NCBI RefSeq assembly: GCF_014145675.1
Contig: NZ_JACGZW010000004.1
Location: 62,001 to 126,000 of the forward strand
Source: Amycolatopsis dendrobii
GTDB lineage: Bacteria; Actinomycetota; Actinomycetes; Mycobacteriales; Pseudonocardiaceae
DNA: 64,000 bases
Direction: 5' to 3'
A program made the position numbers and the translations under genes. The notes beneath the pieces were generated by a model. It searched no databases. It was given only the letters and a program-made list of their open reading frames with translations, and was not told the DNA's origin. Of this stretch, positions 8,419 through 19,645 are shown in pieces; the stretch's first letter is position 1, and every line of letters begins with the position of its first letter.

Positions 8419-9204
8419 GTGGCCGCGCTGGTACTGACCGAGGGTGCGACCTTCGCGCCCCCTGGCGCCGAAAGCTTTGAGCTGCCGCCGTTGTTCGGCT
8501 TCGTCACGAAGCCGATGCTTCTGGTGGTCATCTCGGTGATCATCATCGCGGGGTACTTCCTGCTGGCGACGCGCAAGCTGAAGACCGTCCCGACCAAGGG
8601 CCAGTTCGTGGCCGAGGGCATCTACGACTTCGCGCGCAACAACATCGCCCGCGAGCAGATCGGCTCGAAAGACTTCCAGCGCTTCGTGCCGGTGATCTTC
8701 GCGTTGTTCACCTTCATCCTGCTGAACAACCTCTACGGGGTCATCCCGTTCCTGCAGTTCCCCACCATGGCGCGGTTCGGGTTCCCGATCGCGTTGTCGG
8801 TGCTCGTGGTCTACCCGATGTACCACTACGTCGGGATCAAGAAGCACGGGCTCGGCGGGTACTTCAAGAAGGAACTCGCTCCGGCCGGCGTCCCCGGCGC
8901 GGTGCTTCCGCTGTACGCGCTGATCGAGTTCGCGGAGAAGTTCTTCCTGAACCCGCTCACGCTCGCCATCCGTGTTTTCGCCGCCATGTTCGCGGGACAC
9001 CTGATCCTGGCGGTCTTCACCCTCGGCGGCAGCTTCCTGCTGACCGAGACCTCGAGCATCGCGCTGAAGCCGGTGTCGCTGGTGGCGTGGATCTTCGCCA
9101 TCGGCCTGACGTTCCTGGAAGCCTTCATCCAGTGCCTCCAGGCGTACATCTTCGCCCTGCTGTCCGCGGGGTACATCGGCGCCGCGCTGGCGTCGGAGCA
9201 CTGA
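8419..9204 (+). CDS. atpB: ATP synthase F0 subunit a
   Basis: Membrane stator subunit of 261 residues that forms the proton half-channels against the c-ring. Five to six hydrophobic helices are visible. The essential arginine is Arg185 in NPLTLAIRVFAAMFAGH. GTG start at 8419 after GGGAGGAGCCC. First gene of atpBEFHAGD; atpE follows after 58 bp with its own ribosome-binding site. Confidence 0.97.
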   Translation: MAALVLTEGATFAPPGAESFELPPLFGFVTKPMLLVVISVIIIAGYFLLATRKLKTVPTKGQFVAEGIYDFARNNIAREQIGSKDFQRFVPVIFALFTFILLNNLYGVIPFLQFPTMARFGFPIALSVLVVYPMYHYVGIKKHGLGGYFKKELAPAGVPGAVLPLYALIEFAEKFFLNPLTLAIRVFAAMFAGHLILAVFTLGGSFLLTETSSIALKPVSLVAWIFAIGLTFLEAFIQCLQAYIFALLSAGYIGAALASEH

Positions 9205-9262
9205 GAACACCTAAAGACCCCGATCCGCGTGAGTGCGCGGACCGAAGTGAAGGGAAACGCAC

Positions 9263-9517
9263 GTGAGCAACATCGTTCTGGCCCAGCAGGCCGCCGAAGC
9301 CGTCAGCATCAACAAGGGCCTCGCCGCGATCGGCTACGGCCTGGGCGCGATCGGCCCCGGCATCGGTGTGGGCCTGATCTTCGCCGCGGTGATCAACGGC
9401 ACCGCGCGCCAGCCGGAGGCCCAGAGCAAGCTCCAGGGCATCGGTTACGCCACCTTCGTGCTCACCGAGGTGCTGGCCCTGATCGGTATCGTCATCTACT
9501 TCATCGCCTCCGCCTGA
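9263..9517 (+). CDS. atpE: ATP synthase F0 subunit c
   Basis: An 84-residue hairpin of two transmembrane helices that forms the rotating c-ring. The first helix carries the glycine-rich [12 protein letters not shown], the polar loop is ARQPEAQ (about 48-54), and the proton-carrying carboxylate is Glu69 in [11 protein letters not shown]. This is the site class targeted by diarylquinolines in mycobacteria. GTG start after GAAGGGAAACGCAC. Confidence 0.97.
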   Translation: MSNIVLAQQAAEAVSINKGLAAIGYGLGAIGPGIGVGLIFAAVINGTARQPEAQSKLQGIGYATFVLTEVLALIGIVIYFIASA

Positions 9518-9545
9518 GTCGTCCGCTCTCGCGTAAGGAGACGTT

Positions 9546-10094
9546 GTGCTGAAGACCGAAGCGGTACTCGCATCAGAGAACCCGATCGTTCCGGCGTGGC
9601 CGGAAGTGATCCTCGGCATCGTCGCCTTCCTGATCCTGCTGTTCATCCTCAAGAAGTACGTCGTTCCTCGTTTCGAGAAGGCGTACGAGGAGCGGGCGCA
9701 GAAGATCGAAGGCGGCATCGAGAGGGCCGAGAAGGCTCAGGCAGAGGCCGAGAAGGCGCTGTCGGAGTACAAGGCGCAGCTGGCGGACGCTCGTTCCGAA
9801 GCCGCGAAGATCCGCGACGACGCCCGGCTCGAAGCCGAGCAGATCAAGGCGGAGCTGCGGGAGCAGGCCGAGGCCGAATCCCAGCGGATCGTGGCGCAGG
9901 GCCACGCCCAGCTGCAGGCGCAGAAGGCGCAGATCGTCGCCGAGCTGCGGGCCGAAATGGGCCGCAACGCGGTCGAGCTGGCCGGCCGCATCGTCGGCGA
10001 GTCGCTCGAGGACGAGGCGCGCCGTCGCGGCACCGTCGACCGGTTCCTCGCGGAGCTGGACACCGCCGGGGCCACTAACGGAGCGGGGAAGTAA
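9546..10094 (+). CDS. atpF: ATP synthase F0 subunit b
   Basis: A 182-residue peripheral-stalk subunit with one N-terminal membrane helix (about 19-38, VILGIVAFLILLFILKKY) and a long Ala/Glu/Lys/Gln coiled coil. GTG start at 9546 after AAGGAG. The delta subunit is encoded next as a separate gene, unlike mycobacteria where a b-like region is fused to delta. Confidence 0.96.
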   Translation: MLKTEAVLASENPIVPAWPEVILGIVAFLILLFILKKYVVPRFEKAYEERAQKIEGGIERAEKAQAEAEKALSEYKAQLADARSEAAKIRDDARLEAEQIKAELREQAEAESQRIVAQGHAQLQAQKAQIVAELRAEMGRNAVELAGRIVGESLEDEARRRGTVDRFLAELDTAGATNGAGK

Positions 10095-10100
10095 CCAGAG

Positions 10101-10925
10101 ATGACGCTGCATGCTGCGAGCCGTGAAGCGCTCGACCTCGCCGAGCGCTCGCTCGGCGAGGTGCTGGCCGGAGCGGGCGCCGATCCCGCGAAGGTCGGGG
10201 ACGAGCTGCTCTCGGTCGTCGACCTCCTTGACCGCGAAATCGGCCTGCGCCGAGCGGTCGGCGATTCTTCGGTCGCTCCGGAGAGCCGCCAGGGCCTGGT
10301 CCGCCGCCTGTTCGACGGAAAGCTGAGCGAGCAGGCCCTGAAGGTGCTCGACACCGTGGCGGGCAGCCGCTGGTCCAGTCCCCGCGAGCTGGTGGACGGG
10401 CTCGAGTCGGTCGGCCGTTCGGCGCTGCTCACCGCCGCCGAAAAGGCCGGGAACATCGAAACCGTCGAGTCTCAGCTGTTCCAGGTCGCGCGGATCGTCG
10501 CGGGCGCCCCGGAACTCGAGGCGGCGCTGTCCGACCTGAGCGCTCCCGCCGACGCGAAGCGGACCCTGGTCCGCGGGCTGTTCGCGGACAAGGTCGACGC
10601 GGTCGTCGAGACCCTGGTCGAGCAGGCCGTGCGGCGCGCCAAGGGGCGCGGCGTCGGCAACGCGCTCGACAAGCTGGTCGCGCTGGCCGCCGAGCGGCGC
10701 GAGCGCTCGGTCGCGTACGTGACCTCGGCGAACGCGCTCACCGACGAGCAGCGGACCCTCCTCGGGACCAAGCTCGACGGCATCTACGGGCGGCCGATCG
10801 CGCTGCACGTCGAGATCGACCCGGCACTCGGCGGCGGACTCGTCGTCCGCGTCGGGGACGAGGTCATCGACGGCAGCACCTCCGGGCAGCTGGCGGCGGT
10901 GCGCCGCACGCTGAGCCGGGCCTGA
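10101..10925 (+). CDS. atpH: ATP synthase F1 subunit delta
   Basis: A 274-residue stator subunit that joins F1 to the b stalk. It is about 90 residues longer than the E. coli protein, as is usual in actinobacteria. An N-terminal helical bundle is followed by repeats of the type VRRLFDGKLSEQ and VRGLFADKVDAV, and the C-terminal conserved GGGLVVRVGDEVIDGS segment. Only 6 bp separate it from atpF. Confidence 0.95.
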   Translation: MTLHAASREALDLAERSLGEVLAGAGADPAKVGDELLSVVDLLDREIGLRRAVGDSSVAPESRQGLVRRLFDGKLSEQALKVLDTVAGSRWSSPRELVDGLESVGRSALLTAAEKAGNIETVESQLFQVARIVAGAPELEAALSDLSAPADAKRTLVRGLFADKVDAVVETLVEQAVRRAKGRGVGNALDKLVALAAERRERSVAYVTSANALTDEQRTLLGTKLDGIYGRPIALHVEIDPALGGGLVVRVGDEVIDGSTSGQLAAVRRTLSRA

Positions 10926-10979
10926 GCGGCACAACAGACTTTGCACACTGGACAGAACAGAAGCGAGAGCGGGAACGAA

Positions 10980-12617
10980 ATGGCGGAGCTGACGATCTCC
11001 TCGGACGAGATCGCCCACGCGATCGAGAATTACGTCTCGAGTTACGCCCCTTCGGTGGAGCGGGAAGAGGTCGGCGTCGTCGCCGACGCCGGCGACGGCA
11101 TCGCCCACGTCGAGGGGCTGCCCTCGGCCATGGCCAACGAGCTGCTCGAGTTCCCGGGCGGCGTGCTGGGCGTGGCGCTGAACCTGGACGCGCGCGAGAT
11201 CGGCGCCGCGATCCTCGGCGACTTCGAGAGCGTCGAAGAAGGCCAGCAGGTCAAGCGGACCGGCCAGGTCCTCTCGGTGCCGGTCGGCGACGGCTACCTC
11301 GGCCGCGTGGTCAACCCTCTCGGCCAGGCCATCGACGGCCTCGGCGAGATCGAGACCTCCGGCCGCCGCGCCCTGGAGCTCAAGGCCGCCTCGGTGGTCG
11401 AGCGCCAGCCGGTGACCGAGCCGCTGCAGACGGGCATCACCGCGATCGACTCGATGACCCCGATCGGCCGCGGCCAGCGCCAGCTGATCATCGGCGACCG
11501 CAAGACCGGCAAGACCGCGGTCGCGGTGGACACGATCATCAACCAGAAGGCCAACTGGGAGACCGGCGACCCGAAGAAGCAGGTTCGCTGCATCTACGTC
11601 GCGGTCGGCCAGAAGGGCTCCACGATCGCCTCGGTGAAGACGGCGCTCGAGGACGCGGGCGCGATGGAGTACACCACCATCGTCGCGGCCCCGGCCTCGG
11701 ACTCGGCGGGCTTCAAGTGGATCGCCCCCTACACCGGCTCGGCCATCGGCCAGCACTGGATGTACGAGGGCAAGCACGTCCTCATCGTGTTCGACGACCT
11801 GACCAAGCAGGCGGACGCCTACCGCGCGATCTCGCTGCTGCTGCGCCGCCCGCCGGGCCGCGAGGCGTTCCCCGGCGACGTCTTCTACTTGCACTCCCGT
11901 CTCCTCGAGCGCTGCGCGAAGCTCTCGGACGAGCTGGGCGCCGGCTCGCTGACCGGCCTGCCGATCATCGAGACCAAGGCGAACGACGTGTCGGCCTACA
12001 TCCCGACGAACGTCATCTCGATCACCGACGGCCAGTGCTTCTTCCAGTCGGACCTCTTCAACTCGGGCCAGCGCCCGGCCATCGACGTGGGCATCTCGGT
12101 GTCCCGAGTCGGCGGTGCCGCGCAGGTCAAGGCGATGAAGAACGTTTCGGGTTCGCTCCGCATCGACCTGTCGCAGTACCGCGAGCTGGAGGCGTTCGCC
12201 GCCTTCGCCTCGGACCTCGACGACGCGTCGAAGGCGCAGCTCGAGCGCGGCGCCCGGCTGTACGAGGTGCTCAAGCAGCCGCAGTACTCCCCGGTCCCGA
12301 TCGAGGAGCAGGTCGCCACGGTGTTCCTGGGCACGGGCGGCTACTACGACTCGGTCCCGACCGAGGACGTGCGCCGGTTCAACCAGGAGCTGCTCGAGTC
12401 GACGCGGCGCAAGCACCCCGAGGTGCTGGGCGCGATCCGCGACACCGGCAAGTTCGAGGACGACACCCGCGACGCGCTGATCGCGGCGGTGAACGAGTTC
12501 AAGAAGGAGTTCACCACCTCCGAGGGCAAGCCGCTCGAGTCGAACGCCGACGCGATGGACGCCGAGAAGGTCGGGCAGGAGACCGTCAAGGTCAACAAGC
12601 CCGCTCCGAAGAAGTGA
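10980..12617 (+). CDS. atpA: ATP synthase F1 subunit alpha
   Basis: A 545-residue non-catalytic nucleotide-binding subunit of the F1 hexamer. The Walker A loop GDRKTGKT lies near residue 172 and the alpha-specific [20 protein letters not shown] is present. ATG 10980 ([10 protein letters not shown]) was chosen over an in-frame codon at 10941 because it gives the normal family start. The C-terminus has an actinobacterial Lys-rich tail ([10 protein letters not shown]). Confidence 0.97.
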   Translation: MAELTISSDEIAHAIENYVSSYAPSVEREEVGVVADAGDGIAHVEGLPSAMANELLEFPGGVLGVALNLDAREIGAAILGDFESVEEGQQVKRTGQVLSVPVGDGYLGRVVNPLGQAIDGLGEIETSGRRALELKAASVVERQPVTEPLQTGITAIDSMTPIGRGQRQLIIGDRKTGKTAVAVDTIINQKANWETGDPKKQVRCIYVAVGQKGSTIASVKTALEDAGAMEYTTIVAAPASDSAGFKWIAPYTGSAIGQHWMYEGKHVLIVFDDLTKQADAYRAISLLLRRPPGREAFPGDVFYLHSRLLERCAKLSDELGAGSLTGLPIIETKANDVSAYIPTNVISITDGQCFFQSDLFNSGQRPAIDVGISVSRVGGAAQVKAMKNVSGSLRIDLSQYRELEAFAAFASDLDDASKAQLERGARLYEVLKQPQYSPVPIEEQVATVFLGTGGYYDSVPTEDVRRFNQELLESTRRKHPEVLGAIRDTGKFEDDTRDALIAAVNEFKKEFTTSEGKPLESNADAMDAEKVGQETVKVNKPAPKK

Positions 12618-12628
12618 GCTGGTAGCCG

Positions 12629-14988
<2,360 letters not shown>

Positions 14989-15000
14989 GTGCGTGAGACC

Positions 15001-15038
15001 GGCGGGGGCACTGTCCATTGTGGACATCGGCCCCCGCC
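15001..15038 (+). terminator. hairpin between atpD and atpC
   Basis: The outer arms GGCGGGGGC (15001-15009) and GCCCCCGCC (15030-15038) are perfectly complementary, and the loop contains a second small stem TGTCCA-ttg-TGGACA. It starts 12 bp after the atpD stop. GTT-CTCG follows, so there is no strong T-run. It could reduce read-through into atpC and set subunit stoichiometry. Confidence 0.6.
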
Positions 15039-15102
15039 GTTCTCGTAACCGAAGCAAGACCTATTACACTCGGTGGTGACACCCCGAGCGAAGGAGTGCT
15101 AC

Positions 15103-15468
15103 GTGGCTGAGATGTCCGTGGAGCTGGTTGCCGTCGAGCGCCGGCTCTGGTCGGGTACCGCCACCTTCGTGGTGGCGCAGACCACCGAGGGCGAGATCGG
15201 CATCATGCCCGGACACGAGCCGGTGCTGGGCCAGCTCGTCGAGGGTGGCGTGGTGAAGGTGAACACGACGGACGGCGACGTGCTGACCGCCGCGGTGCAC
15301 GGCGGATTCCTGTCCGTCACCGCGACCGGCGTGAGCGTGCTCGCGGAGAGTGCCGAACTGTCCGACGAAATCGACGTGGCCGCCGCGAAGGCAGCCCTCA
15401 GCACCGGCGACGAGGCCGAGCGGACAAGGGCCACGGCCCAGCTCCGCGCGGCTGGACAGTCGGTCTGA
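15103..15468 (+). CDS. atpC: ATP synthase F1 subunit epsilon
   Basis: A 121-residue subunit that couples rotation to catalysis and can restrain ATP hydrolysis. The beta-sandwich carries [16 protein letters not shown] and VHGGFLSV, and a short C-terminal helical part ends [13 protein letters not shown] 15103 was chosen because GAAGGAG lies 6 bases upstream; an earlier in-frame start at 15073 would add ten unusual residues. The gene sits 114 bp after atpD, behind a hairpin. Confidence 0.95.
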   Translation: MAEMSVELVAVERRLWSGTATFVVAQTTEGEIGIMPGHEPVLGQLVEGGVVKVNTTDGDVLTAAVHGGFLSVTATGVSVLAESAELSDEIDVAAAKAALSTGDEAERTRATAQLRAAGQSV

Positions 15469-15495
15469 GCGGACTAGACGGGCAGGAGCCGGGCC

Positions 15496-15930
15496 GTGCA
15501 GATCGCTGTGGTGGTGCTAGTGCTCCTGATCGTGCTCGTCGTCGTGGTCGGCTGGTACGGCCAGCGGTGGATCCGGATGCGCCGCGGCGGCGGCGTGAGC
15601 GTGGCGCTGCGGTGGCGTCCGGACAGCCCGCGGTCGAGCTGGCATCTCGGCCTCGGCCGGTACGAGGGCGAGAAGTTCGTCTGGTATCGCGTGTGGAGCC
15701 TGCGCACCGGCCCGGATCGCGTGTTCCAGCGCGAAAGCATGCAGATCGCCGACCGGCGGGACCCGTCCGGTTCCGAGGCGTACGCGGTGCCTGAGGGCTC
15801 GACGGTGCTGCGATGCGAGTCCTCGGACCAGGAAGCGATCGAGATCGCGATGGGACCGGGTGCGCTGACCGGGTTCCTGTCGTGGCTCGAATCGGCTCCG
15901 CCGGGGCGAAGGCTGCCGCGAGCGTCGTGA
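15496..15930 (+). CDS. DUF2550 membrane protein
   Basis: A 144-residue protein with one N-terminal membrane helix (IAVVVLVLLIVLVVVVGWYG) and a basic hydrophilic domain (WIRMRR, then a beta-rich part). It matches the DUF2550 family, which follows atpC throughout mycobacteria and relatives (Rv1312). No enzyme motif was recognised and its role is unknown. GTG start after CAGGAGCCGGGCC. A T-tailed hairpin follows the stop, so the atp transcript probably ends here. Confidence 0.8.
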   Translation: MQIAVVVLVLLIVLVVVVGWYGQRWIRMRRGGGVSVALRWRPDSPRSSWHLGLGRYEGEKFVWYRVWSLRTGPDRVFQRESMQIADRRDPSGSEAYAVPEGSTVLRCESSDQEAIEIAMGPGALTGFLSWLESAPPGRRLPRAS

Positions 15931-15938
15931 GTTTTCAG

Positions 15939-15979
15939 CCGGGCCCGCCACCGTGGATGCGGTGGCGGGCCCGGTTTTT
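15939..15979 (+). terminator. rho-independent terminator after the DUF2550 gene
   Basis: Perfect 14-bp arms CCGGGCCCGCCACC and GGTGGCGGGCCCGG enclose an 8-nt loop and are followed by TTTTT. This is the clearest intrinsic terminator of the window and marks the end of the ATP synthase unit. Confidence 0.93.
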
Positions 15980-16019
15980 GCTTCTCGTGCGGCAGGTCGG
16001 CCGGGGCTACGCTGGACGC

Positions 16020-16190
16020 ATGGACGCCCGAGAACGGGAAGACCGCGCCCGCCGCTGGCAGACCCTGCCGGAACCGGTGCGGCTCGAGGACCTCACCGCC
16101 GCCCAGGCTGTCGAGCCTGGCCGGGATTCGACGTGGGACGTGGATTACGAGCGGTACTGGGCCGCGCACGAGGCCGGCTGGGCCCGGTAG
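16020..16190 (+). CDS. small hypothetical protein (56 aa)
   Basis: Not recognised. The frame opens at ATG 16020 after the atp-locus terminator and ends 1 bp before the convergent hydrolase gene. It is hydrophilic and acidic/basic mixed (MDAREREDRARRWQTLPEPV, then VEPGRDSTWDVDYERYWAAH), with no membrane helix or Cys. The codon bias is GC-rich at third positions, as for real genes here, and the aromatic-rich C-terminus argues against chance. Function unknown. Confidence 0.55.
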   Translation: MDAREREDRARRWQTLPEPVRLEDLTAAQAVEPGRDSTWDVDYERYWAAHEAGWAR

Positions 16191-17231
16191 TCAGAGCCGT
16201 CGGGTGACGGAGCGGACGATGTCCGTGAATCGTGCGGGTTTCTCGCCGTGCACGTTGTGCCCGCTGTCCACCCGGACGACCTGGACGTCGTTGACCAGCG
16301 AGGCGATCCGCCGCGCGTCCTCGGCGTCGATCGCCCCCTGAAGAACGCCGTCCTCGCCGTACTTCCAGTTCGCGTGGACGAGAATCGCGGGAACCTCGAT
16401 CTTGCGCAGCGTCGCCTCGTGGTCGAAGCCCTCGTCCCACGCGCCGGTGTAGAACGCGTCGCCGAAACGCGGGTCGTAGAGCTCGATCGCGCGCTGCATG
16501 TCGTTCCAGCTCGGCGGCATGAAGAACAGCGTGATCGGCCGGTCCGGATGCTTGGACCGCTGCTTGAGCCCGGAGCGGATGATGCGTTCCGCGCCGTCGC
16601 CGAAGAAGTCCCACAGTTTCTGGTGCGCGAAGAGATAGGCGCCCCAGTCGGATTCGCCGGACTCCAGATACGTGTGGCAGGCCGTGGCGAGGTCGACCCA
16701 GTTCCAGGTCTTCTCCGCCCGCGGCAGCAGAGTGGTGAACAGCGGCGGGTCCTCCAGCACGACCGCCCTCACCAGATCCGGCCGGTTGCCGGCGAGCCAG
16801 GCCGCCAGCTGGCCGCCCGACGAATGCCCGGACACGACGACCCGCGCGCCGATGACCTCCTCGACGAACCGGGCCAGGTCGGCGCCGACCGCTGCCGCCG
16901 TGTACTTCTCCGGCGTCCGCGCGGACTGGCCGTGCCCGTGGACGTCGACCGCGTAGACCGTGAAGTCCCGCGCCAGGTCCGGCAGCACGCGCGCGTAGCT
17001 GTGCCAGTCGACGGCCTGGCCGTGGATCAGCAGCAGCGGCGGCTTGGCACCCGCCGGGCCTTGGGCGTAGTGCAGCTTCGAGCCGGTGACCACCACGTCG
17101 TGTTCGGTGAACCCGGCCCGCCGGGTACGGGCCAGTGCCCAGCTGTACGTCTTGAGGTTGCGAGCCGCCCAGCCGCCGGCGGCGAGGACTGCCGCGGCGG
17201 GAACGGAGGCGATCAGCCGCCCGGCTGCCAC
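16191..17231 (-). CDS. alpha/beta hydrolase with N-terminal membrane anchor
   Basis: A 346-residue hydrolase. The GTG start at 17231 overlaps the 3' end of the adenosyltransferase gene by 19 bp, so the two are probably translated together. A hydrophobic N-terminal segment (LIASVPAAAVLAAGGWAA) may anchor or export it. The fold shows LLLIHGQAVDWHSY (oxyanion loop), VVVSGHSSGGQLAAWLAG (nucleophile Ser in GHSSG) and a late DSGHNVHGEKP with the catalytic His. Substrate unknown. Confidence 0.8.
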   Translation of the reverse strand: MAAGRLIASVPAAAVLAAGGWAARNLKTYSWALARTRRAGFTEHDVVVTGSKLHYAQGPAGAKPPLLLIHGQAVDWHSYARVLPDLARDFTVYAVDVHGHGQSARTPEKYTAAAVGADLARFVEEVIGARVVVSGHSSGGQLAAWLAGNRPDLVRAVVLEDPPLFTTLLPRAEKTWNWVDLATACHTYLESGESDWGAYLFAHQKLWDFFGDGAERIIRSGLKQRSKHPDRPITLFFMPPSWNDMQRAIELYDPRFGDAFYTGAWDEGFDHEATLRKIEVPAILVHANWKYGEDGVLQGAIDAEDARRIASLVNDVQVVRVDSGHNVHGEKPARFTDIVRSVTRRL

Positions 17232-17779
17232 AGTACGTCGCCTTCCGGATTGGCCAGCCGGGCGAGGATGAACAGCAGGTCCGAAAGCCGGTTGAGGTAC
17301 TTGGCCGCGATCGGGTTCGAGGTGTCCGGCTCGGCCTCCATCAGCGCCCACGCGGACCGTTCCGCGCGGCGGGAGACCGTGCGCGCCTGGTGCAGGAACG
17401 CCGCGCCAGGGGTGCCGCCGGGAAGGATGAACGACGTGAGCTTCGGCAGCCGCTCGTTGAACTCGTCGCACCAGCCTTCGAGCCGTTCCAGGTACGCCTC
17501 GGTGATGCGCAGCGGCTCGTACGGCGGGTCTTCCTGGATCGGCAGGCACAGGTCCGCGCCGACGTCGAAGAGGTCGTTCTGGATCCGGCGCAGCACGGCG
17601 GCGATCTCGTCGGAGAGCCCGCCGAGCGCGATCGCCAGGCCGAGCACGGAATTGGCCTCGTCGGTGTCGGCGTAGGCGGACAGCCGGGCCGAAGTCTTGG
17701 GCACCCGGGAACCGTCGCCGAGCGCGGTCGTGCCGCTGTCGCCGACCTTCGTGTAGACCCGGTTGATACGAACCACCAT
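17213..17779 (-). CDS. PduO-type cob(I)alamin adenosyltransferase
   Basis: Makes adenosylcobalamin from cob(I)alamin and ATP. The 188-residue protein has the N-terminal ATP-binding TKVGDSGTTALGDGSRVPK, the Asp-rich DTDEANSVLG and the helix RTVSRRAERSAWAL with conserved arginines. Adenosylcobalamin is the cofactor of the ethylmalonyl-CoA mutase at 25020, so the two may be functionally linked. Located between DUF2550 and murA on the opposite strand, as in mycobacteria (Rv1314c). Confidence 0.92.
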   Translation of the reverse strand: MVVRINRVYTKVGDSGTTALGDGSRVPKTSARLSAYADTDEANSVLGLAIALGGLSDEIAAVLRRIQNDLFDVGADLCLPIQEDPPYEPLRITEAYLERLEGWCDEFNERLPKLTSFILPGGTPGAAFLHQARTVSRRAERSAWALMEAEPDTSNPIAAKYLNRLSDLLFILARLANPEGDVLWQPGG

Positions 17780-17840
17780 ACGTTCGACTCTACCGGCCCG
17801 GGTTCGGGCAAAACTGGGCGAGAGGGCATGATTGGCGGCC

Positions 17841-19115
17841 ATGAGCGAGCACTTCGACGTGCATGGCGGAGCCCGGCTGGTCGGCGAGGTCGACGTGGTC
17901 GGCGCCAAGAACAGCGTGCTGAAACTGATGGCCGCGGCACTGCTGGCCGAAGGCACCACGACCATCACGAACTGCCCGCAGATCCTGGACGTCCCGCTGA
18001 TGGGCGACGTCCTGCGCAGCGTTGGCTGCGAGGTGGAGATCGAGGGCGACACGGCGCGCATCACGACGCCCGCGGAGCTGTCGCATCGCGCCGATTCGGC
18101 GGCGATGGGCAAGCTGCGCGCCTCGGTGTGCGTGCTGGGCCCGCTGGTCGGCAGGCTGAAGCAGGCGGTCGTCGCGCTGCCCGGCGGCGACGCGATCGGC
18201 CAGCGTCCGCTGGACATGCACCAGAACGGCCTCCGCAAGCTCGGCGCGACGAGCACCATCGAGCACGGCTGCGTCGTCGCGAAGGCCGAAACGCTGGTGG
18301 GCACCCAGATCTGGCTGGACTTCCCGAGCGTCGGCGCGACCGAGAACATCCTGATGGCGGCTGTGCTGGCCGAGGGCACGACGGTGATCGACAACGCCGC
18401 CCGCGAGCCGGAAATCGCCGACATCTGCACGATGCTGACCGAGATGGGCGCGAAGATCGAGGGCGCGGGCACCTCGACCCTCACCGTCCACGGCGTCGAG
18501 GCGCTGCACCCGACCGAACACCGCGTGATCGGCGACCGCATCGTCGGCGCGACCTGGGCGTTCGCCGCCGCGATGACCCGCGGCGACCTGACCGTGCGCG
18601 GCGTGAACCCGCACCACCTCGACCTGGTCCTGGACAAGCTCCGCCTGGCCGGCGCGGAGGTGACCACCTACGACGACAAGGGTTTCCGGATCGTCCAGCC
18701 GGAACGCCCCAAAGCGGTCGACTGGGTGACGCTGCCGTACCCCGGTTTCGCCACCGACCTGCAGCCGTTCGCGGTCGCGCTGTCCGCGGTGTCCGAGGGC
18801 ACGTCGATGATCACGGAAAACGTCTACGAGGCGCGGTTCCGGTTCATCGAGGAGATGATCCGGCTGTCCGGCGACGCCCGCACGGACGGCCACCACGCGG
18901 TGGTCCGGGGCGTGGAGAAGCTGTCGAGCGCGCCGGTGTGGGCGTCGGACATCCGCGCCGGGGCCGGGCTGGTGCTGGCCGGGCTGTGCGCGGACGGCGT
19001 GACTGAGGTGTGGGACGTGTTCCACATCGACCGCGGGTACCCGCATTTCGTGGAGAACTTGAACCGGCTGGGTGCGCGGATCGAGCGGGTGACGGGGGAG
19101 CCGGAGCGGGCGTAG
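17841..19115 (+). CDS. murA: UDP-N-acetylglucosamine 1-carboxyvinyltransferase
   Basis: First committed step of peptidoglycan synthesis: transfers enolpyruvate from PEP to UDP-GlcNAc in the cytoplasm. The 424-residue EPSP-synthase fold has the catalytic pair Lys23-Asn24 in [11 protein letters not shown] and the mobile loop [13 protein letters not shown]. The usual catalytic Cys of that loop is Asp117, the same change that makes mycobacterial MurA insensitive to fosfomycin. ATG 17841 was chosen over a TTG at 17832. Divergent from the adenosyltransferase gene. Confidence 0.96.
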   Translation: MSEHFDVHGGARLVGEVDVVGAKNSVLKLMAAALLAEGTTTITNCPQILDVPLMGDVLRSVGCEVEIEGDTARITTPAELSHRADSAAMGKLRASVCVLGPLVGRLKQAVVALPGGDAIGQRPLDMHQNGLRKLGATSTIEHGCVVAKAETLVGTQIWLDFPSVGATENILMAAVLAEGTTVIDNAAREPEIADICTMLTEMGAKIEGAGTSTLTVHGVEALHPTEHRVIGDRIVGATWAFAAAMTRGDLTVRGVNPHHLDLVLDKLRLAGAEVTTYDDKGFRIVQPERPKAVDWVTLPYPGFATDLQPFAVALSAVSEGTSMITENVYEARFRFIEEMIRLSGDARTDGHHAVVRGVEKLSSAPVWASDIRAGAGLVLAGLCADGVTEVWDVFHIDRGYPHFVENLNRLGARIERVTGEPERA

Positions 19116-19160
19116 ACAAGGTCCGTGCCCTGGGTCTGCCAGTGAGGAACGGGGTTGGAG

Positions 19161-19645
19161 ATGACTGCGCTGCCCGACTGGATGGTGCTTCCGCCCGGAG
19201 GCCTGACCGTGGCCGATTACGAGGCACTCGACGAAGAGATCTGCCGTACCGTCGAAATTGTCGACGGAGCAATAGTCGTGAACCCGGCCCCTCGCCGCAT
19301 GCATCAGAGAATCATTCGGCGGCTGTCTTACGAACTCGAAACCGCCTGCGGCAGCGATCTCGCCGTCGAGTTCGATGTCGACCTCCGGCGTCGAGGTAAT
19401 GTCGCCAGGATCGATCACTGTTGATCAGATCGACAAACCCGCTGAGTACGCGGCCGCCGGAATTCCGCAGTTCTGGCGGATCGAGAACACCACCGACGAG
19501 GTCGGCGGGCTCACGGTCTTCTGCTACCGGCTCGACGCCACCACCCGCTCGTACGTTCCGACCGGCGCGCACCAGGGCACTTTCCAGGTCGCCGCTCCGG
19601 TCGAGGTGTCCCTGGAGCTGAAACCCTCCGGTAAGCCGGTTACGC
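19161..19645 (+). pseudogene. Uma2-family (DUF820) endonuclease remnant with internal deletion
   Basis: The first frame (19161-19424) gives a Uma2 N-terminus: MEMTALPDWMVLPPGGLTVA, then VEIVDGAIVVNPAPRRMHQR and VEFDVDLRRRG. It then breaks. The other frame picks up from about 19390 with VEVMSPGSITVDQIDKPAEY and AAAGIPQFWRIEN, the typical C-terminal half. The segment that normally carries the PD-(D/E)xK catalytic Asp is missing between them, and the end runs into the convergent tetR gene with no normal stop. An internal deletion with frameshift is the simplest reading. Confidence 0.75.

Noticed and set aside
16191..17549. Longer hydrolase starting at 17549
   Set aside because: The added N-terminus is the out-of-frame shadow of the adenosyltransferase; GTG 17231 gives a proper start.
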